Of a stretch of DNA of 7,988 bases, positions 4,553 to 7,988 are shown piece by piece. The stretch is from NCBI GenBank assembly GCA_024653795.1, contig JANLHY010000646.1:1-7988 (forward strand), in the 5' to 3' direction. The notes beneath the pieces are model-generated. The model did no database searches. It was not told the DNA's origin and saw nothing but the letters and a program-made list of their open reading frames with translations. Source of the stretch: Candidatus Brocadiaceae bacterium. GTDB taxonomy: Bacteria; Planctomycetota; Brocadiia; Brocadiales; Brocadiaceae. Both the position numbers and the translations under genes were made by a program. Position 1 is the stretch's first letter. Each line of letters starts with the position of its first letter.

Positions 4553-7500
4553 ATGCTAAATTCGTATTTAAAAGGAATATATGAAGTCGCCAATCGCGGA
4601 GATGCCAGGGAGGAAAGCTACTATTCTGCCCTTGAAGTTTTTTTGCAGAAATACGCAGAATCAGCCGGTAAGAAATCCATCCATATAACCACCCTGCCAA
4701 AGAAGACCGATGCCGGTAATCCCGATTTTAGAATCTGGGATGGCAATCAACATATTGTTGGCTATATAGAAGCAAAAACGCCAACCACCGAGTATTTAGA
4801 TCAGGTAGAAACGACTGAGCAACTGAAGCGTTATTTAAGGACTTTCCCCAATCTTATACTCACCAACTTCCTTGAATTCAGGCTTTACCGCAACGGAGAA
4901 CGAATAGAAAGAGTCGGTATTGGCAGACCATTTATTTTGCACAAACTCAAAACAACTCCTCCAGTCGTAAATGAACCAGAATTTTTAGAACTGCTTGAAA
5001 AATTCTTTTCTTTCTCACTGCCTAAATTCTACGATGCCGAATCCCTTGCAAAGGTACTGGCAGATAAGACACGCTTTTTAAGGGATGAAGTGGTTGCCCA
5101 GGAATTACAGGAAGAACGCATTCACACGACAGGGGCACGGAGCGCTGCCTCCCTACAAGGCTTTTATGATGCATTTAAACAGTTTCTCATAAGTGGTCTC
5201 ACAAAAGAAGACTTTGCCGACCTTTATTCACAAACCATCACCTATGGGCTTTTTGCCTCTAGAACCCGCTCAAAGAATGGATTTAACAGAAAACTTGCCT
5301 ATGATAACATCCCACACACAATTGGAATTTTAAGGGACGTATTTCGATTTATCTCACTTGAAGAATTACCCAAACAGATGGAATGGATTGTTGACGATAT
5401 CTCAGAAGTCCTGGCAGTTACTGATGTAAACAATATTCTTCACAAATATTTTCACGAAGGCAAAGGGAAAGACCCCATTGTCCACTTTTACGAGACCTTT
5501 CTGGCAGAATACGACCCGAAAACGAGGGAACGCAGGGGTGTTTATTACACGCCAGAGCCAGTAGTATCTTACATTGTCCGTTCCCTGCATACCATCCTAA
5601 AAGAATATTTTCAGAGAAAAGACGGTTTTGCGAACGAATTGGTTACTGTCTTAGACCCTGCAGCAGGGACATTAACCTTCTTAGCTGAGGCCTCGAAAAT
5701 TGCTATCGAAGAATTTACGGCAAAATACGGCGAAGGAGGAAAAGAACGCTTAATCAAGGAACATATCCTCAGAAACTTCTACGCCTTTGAATTGATGATG
5801 GCGCCGTATGCCATAGGGCATTTAAAGATGTCCTTCCTTCTGGAAGAACTTGGCTATAAACTTCAAGAGGACGACAGGTTTAAACTCTATCTCACGAATA
5901 CCCTGGAGATGGAAGAACTTGCCCAAACTAAACTTCCAGGCATGGCATCTCTCTCTGAAGAATCCCACTTGGCAGGCAAGGTCAAAAAAGAACAGCCAAT
6001 CCTGGTTATCCTTGGAAACCCTCCATATTCAGTAAGTTCAGCAAACAAATCTGATTTCATTGAAAGGGAAATGGGAGTTTATAAAGAAGACGTTCGTGGT
6101 GAAACAAATATCCAGCCTCTTTCTGATGACTACATCAAATTTATCCGATTTGCCCACTGGAAGATTGATACAGCAGGCAAAGGCGTCATCGGACTGATCA
6201 CGAATAACTCATATCTTTCCGGATTGATTCATCGTGGTATGAGAAAAAAACTCCTGGAAAGTTTTAATGAAATTTACATCTTGAATCTCCACGGAAACAG
6301 CAGAATTGGGGAAAAGTGCCCGGATGGTTCCAAAGATGAGAACGTATTTGACATTCAGCAGGGAGTATCAATCGCGCTCTTTATCAAAGACAAACATCAA
6401 AAAGATTTGGGGAAGATATTCTACCAGGACGTTTATGGTCTGAGGGAAAAGAAATACGAATACTTGAGTAAAAAAGATGTTAAATCAACAAAATGGGAAA
6501 GATTGAAGCCGTTCGAGCCCTATTACTTCTTTGTAAAAAAGGACTTTTCGCATCAGGCTAGTTATGACAAATTCTGGAGTACCAAAGAAATATTTATCCA
6601 ATCTTCAAGCGGCGTAAAAACCCATCGTGACCATTTCGTCATAGGGTTTACAAAAGATGAAATTAAACAAAGGATGTCGACATTTACCAGTAATTTGTCT
6701 GATGAATTAGTTGCAAGTAGTTTGCATTTAAAAGATACAAGAGATTGGAAACTAAAAAACGCCAGGGAAAGTTTAAAAGAAATCAATTGGGAAAAATATA
6801 TCAGATCATATTCCTATCGCCCCTTTGATATTAGATATATCTGTTATGCGCGAGATCTGATAGATAGAGGCTGTGATAGATGGGATTTGATGCATAATTT
6901 TTTTGAGGATAATCTGGGAATATGTGTAACAAGACAATTATCTACATTGAATTTTTCACATGCCCTTGTAACTGATAAAATTGGTGATATGTGTTTTATT
7001 TCAATTAAAACAAAAGAAACTGGTTATTTTTTTCCACTATATCTCTACCCAGAAAAAACTATCCCTGAAAAACGGCCTTCAGTTCGTAATTTAATGCTTT
7101 TTGAGCCAAAGACAGATTATTGGACAAGGAAGCCAAACTTGTCTGCCACAATAATCGAACAACTGACAAGAAATTATAAGAAAGCGCCTTCTCCCGAACA
7201 AATCTTCTTTTATATTTACACCATCCTCTACTCAAATACCTATCGCACAAAATACTCGGAATTCCTGATAATTGACTTTCCCAGAATTCCTTTTACTAAA
7301 GACTACAAATTGTTCATCAAAATGACCGATTATGGGAAAAGACTTGTTGATTTGCACCTGCTGAAATCACCAGAACTTGATCCACCCCTTGTCAAATTTC
7401 AGGGCAAAGGTGACAATAAAATTGAACCATTGAGATATGAACCCACAAGATTATTTATCAATGGAAACCAGTATTTCGAAGGCATAGAACCAGAAATCTT

Positions 7501-7681
7501 TGGTTATCAAATTGGAGGCTATCAGGTATGCGAAAAATGGCTGAAAGACAGAAAGGGCAGGAAGCTATCGCTTGATGAAATAAAACATTATTGCAACATT
7601 GTCACAGCCATTAAAAAGACTCTTGAAATCCAAAAAATAATCGATGGCATGTATTTGAAAATCGAAGATGAGACAATTTGA
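4553..7681 (+). CDS. Single-chain restriction enzyme-adenine methyltransferase, type ISP/IIG-like
   Basis: This 1042-residue protein appears to combine restriction and modification. Residues 1-130 carry a PD-(D/E)xK nuclease: E20/E21, P57-D58, E73-x-K75 and a QxxxY motif at Q90-Y94, as in HsdR and RecB-like nucleases. A helical linker leads to RRGVYYTP (327-334), which usually precedes gamma-class N6-adenine methylase domains. SAM-binding motif I is DPAAGTLTF (368-376) and catalytic motif IV is NPPY (489-492). The C-terminal third should be the target recognition domain; YRPFDIRY at 755-762 is typical of type ISP enzymes. LlaGI-type ISP enzymes are about 1600 residues with a helicase between nuclease and methylase. 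No Walker A or DEAD-like box is seen here, so it probably cuts near its site without translocation. No specificity or methylase gene adjoins it. The start has no Shine-Dalgarno sequence but fits the family N-terminus. Target sequence unknown. Confidence 0.9.
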   Translation: MLNSYLKGIYEVANRGDAREESYYSALEVFLQKYAESAGKKSIHITTLPKKTDAGNPDFRIWDGNQHIVGYIEAKTPTTEYLDQVETTEQLKRYLRTFPNLILTNFLEFRLYRNGERIERVGIGRPFILHKLKTTPPVVNEPEFLELLEKFFSFSLPKFYDAESLAKVLADKTRFLRDEVVAQELQEERIHTTGARSAASLQGFYDAFKQFLISGLTKEDFADLYSQTITYGLFASRTRSKNGFNRKLAYDNIPHTIGILRDVFRFISLEELPKQMEWIVDDISEVLAVTDVNNILHKYFHEGKGKDPIVHFYETFLAEYDPKTRERRGVYYTPEPVVSYIVRSLHTILKEYFQRKDGFANELVTVLDPAAGTLTFLAEASKIAIEEFTAKYGEGGKERLIKEHILRNFYAFELMMAPYAIGHLKMSFLLEELGYKLQEDDRFKLYLTNTLEMEELAQTKLPGMASLSEESHLAGKVKKEQPILVILGNPPYSVSSANKSDFIEREMGVYKEDVRGETNIQPLSDDYIKFIRFAHWKIDTAGKGVIGLITNNSYLSGLIHRGMRKKLLESFNEIYILNLHGNSRIGEKCPDGSKDENVFDIQQGVSIALFIKDKHQKDLGKIFYQDVYGLREKKYEYLSKKDVKSTKWERLKPFEPYYFFVKKDFSHQASYDKFWSTKEIFIQSSSGVKTHRDHFVIGFTKDEIKQRMSTFTSNLSDELVASSLHLKDTRDWKLKNARESLKEINWEKYIRSYSYRPFDIRYICYARDLIDRGCDRWDLMHNFFEDNLGICVTRQLSTLNFSHALVTDKIGDMCFISIKTKETGYFFPLYLYPEKTIPEKRPSVRNLMLFEPKTDYWTRKPNLSATIIEQLTRNYKKAPSPEQIFFYIYTILYSNTYRTKYSEFLIIDFPRIPFTKDYKLFIKMTDYGKRLVDLHLLKSPELDPPLVKFQGKGDNKIEPLRYEPTRLFINGNQYFEGIEPEIFGYQIGGYQVCEKWLKDRKGRKLSLDEIKHYCNIVTAIKKTLEIQKIIDGMYLKIEDETI

Positions 7682-7751
7682 AGAACTAATACTTTCCTGA
7701 TAATCCATACTCACCGCATCAGAATGAAGACCCACATGTACAACATGCATA

Positions 7752-7988
7752 TCACCAGTTCCTTGATTCAAATTCATACGAACGATGAGATGCGTCCTTT
7801 GTCATCCCATGCTCGATCAGCTTCCAGTAATCCTGCTCCTTTTCATAGGTAATTTTGTAAGAATAATCGACCATTCTCCAACGCCAGAAAAAGAAATGTG
7901 AAATGCCAGTCACAAATATATCGAGGCGTTTGGTCTGGGGATCAACATCTTCAAACATAGATACACAATGCTTTGTCGTCTTGGGGGC
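7752..7988 (-). CDS. C-terminal end of an unidentified protein, cut by the window edge
   Basis: The minus-strand frame is open from the right edge to a TGA at 7754-7752, giving the last 78 residues. An internal ATG at 7958 is not necessarily the start, because the frame continues upstream of it without a stop. The visible part is rich in aromatic and charged residues (segments HFFFWRWRMVDYSY and YWKLIEHGM), ends in RNW, and has one Cys-His-poor segment and no membrane span. I do not recognise the family. It converges with the restriction-methyltransferase gene, with 70 bases between the stops and no clear terminator hairpin. The coding call rests on the open frame, amino acid composition and plausible spacing. 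Confidence 0.55.
   Translation of the reverse strand, partial: APKTTKHCVSMFEDVDPQTKRLDIFVTGISHFFFWRWRMVDYSYKITYEKEQDYWKLIEHGMTKDASHRSYEFESRNW

Noticed and set aside
4553..7681. BREX PglX or DISARM methylase assignment for the large enzyme
   Set aside because: The protein has its own N-terminal nuclease and an ISP-type C-terminus, and no other BREX or DISARM gene is in the window.
7682..7751. Short palindromes TGTACA and ATGCAT between the convergent stops as a terminator
   Set aside because: They are six bases each in AT-rich DNA, form no meaningful stem and are not followed by a T-run.
7565..7777. Minus-strand open frame of 70 codons overlapping the end of the restriction-methyltransferase gene
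   Set aside because: More than half lies antisense within a well-supported coding sequence, it overlaps the partial gene at 7752, and it has no ribosome binding site or recognisable protein features.

Overview
This window is a stretch of bacterial chromosome with five complete genes, one probable exported protein and one gene cut by the right edge. It is moderately AT-rich throughout and shows no phage, integrase, transposase, tRNA or rRNA signal. The gene families are widespread and do not fix the organism. The overall flavour, with unremarkable housekeeping proteins, long intergenic palindromes built from 8-10 nt A-rich periodic units and a solitary large restriction-modification enzyme, reminds me of anammox planctomycetes (Brocadiales). 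That is an inference with modest confidence.

Layout from left to right. A minus-strand pair, nadD (575-1216) and a small secreted protein of unknown function (40-573), is separated by a single base. A 445-bp gene-free region (1217-1661) follows. It carries a short hairpin, a 9-bp tandem repeat, an inverted repeat overlapping a good sigma-70-type promoter, and a nested palindromic repeat that would lie in the leader of the next gene. larC (1662-2864, plus strand) encodes the full-length nickel insertase for the nickel-pincer nucleotide cofactor. It converges on yajQ (2903-3397, minus), whose true start is set by a perfect ribosome binding site. A long inverted repeat (3430-3552) separates yajQ from a minus-strand gene (3571-4311) for an unusual membrane protein joining a zinc ribbon, two transmembrane segments and a small zincin-type metallopeptidase domain. 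A 241-bp divergent promoter region leads to a 1042-residue single-chain restriction-methyltransferase (4553-7681, plus). A convergent unidentified gene (7752 to beyond 7988, minus) ends the window.

The genes do not form one pathway. NadD serves NAD synthesis, LarC serves nickel cofactor assembly, YajQ binds nucleotides, the peptidase is uncharacterised and the large enzyme is a defence system. The most noteworthy items are the restriction-methyltransferase, which has a nuclease-methylase-specificity layout related to type ISP enzymes but no helicase; the zinc ribbon/membrane/zincin fusion; and three intergenic elements of similar design. Several genes lack a Shine-Dalgarno sequence and have -10-like boxes almost touching the start codon, which suggests leaderless transcripts.
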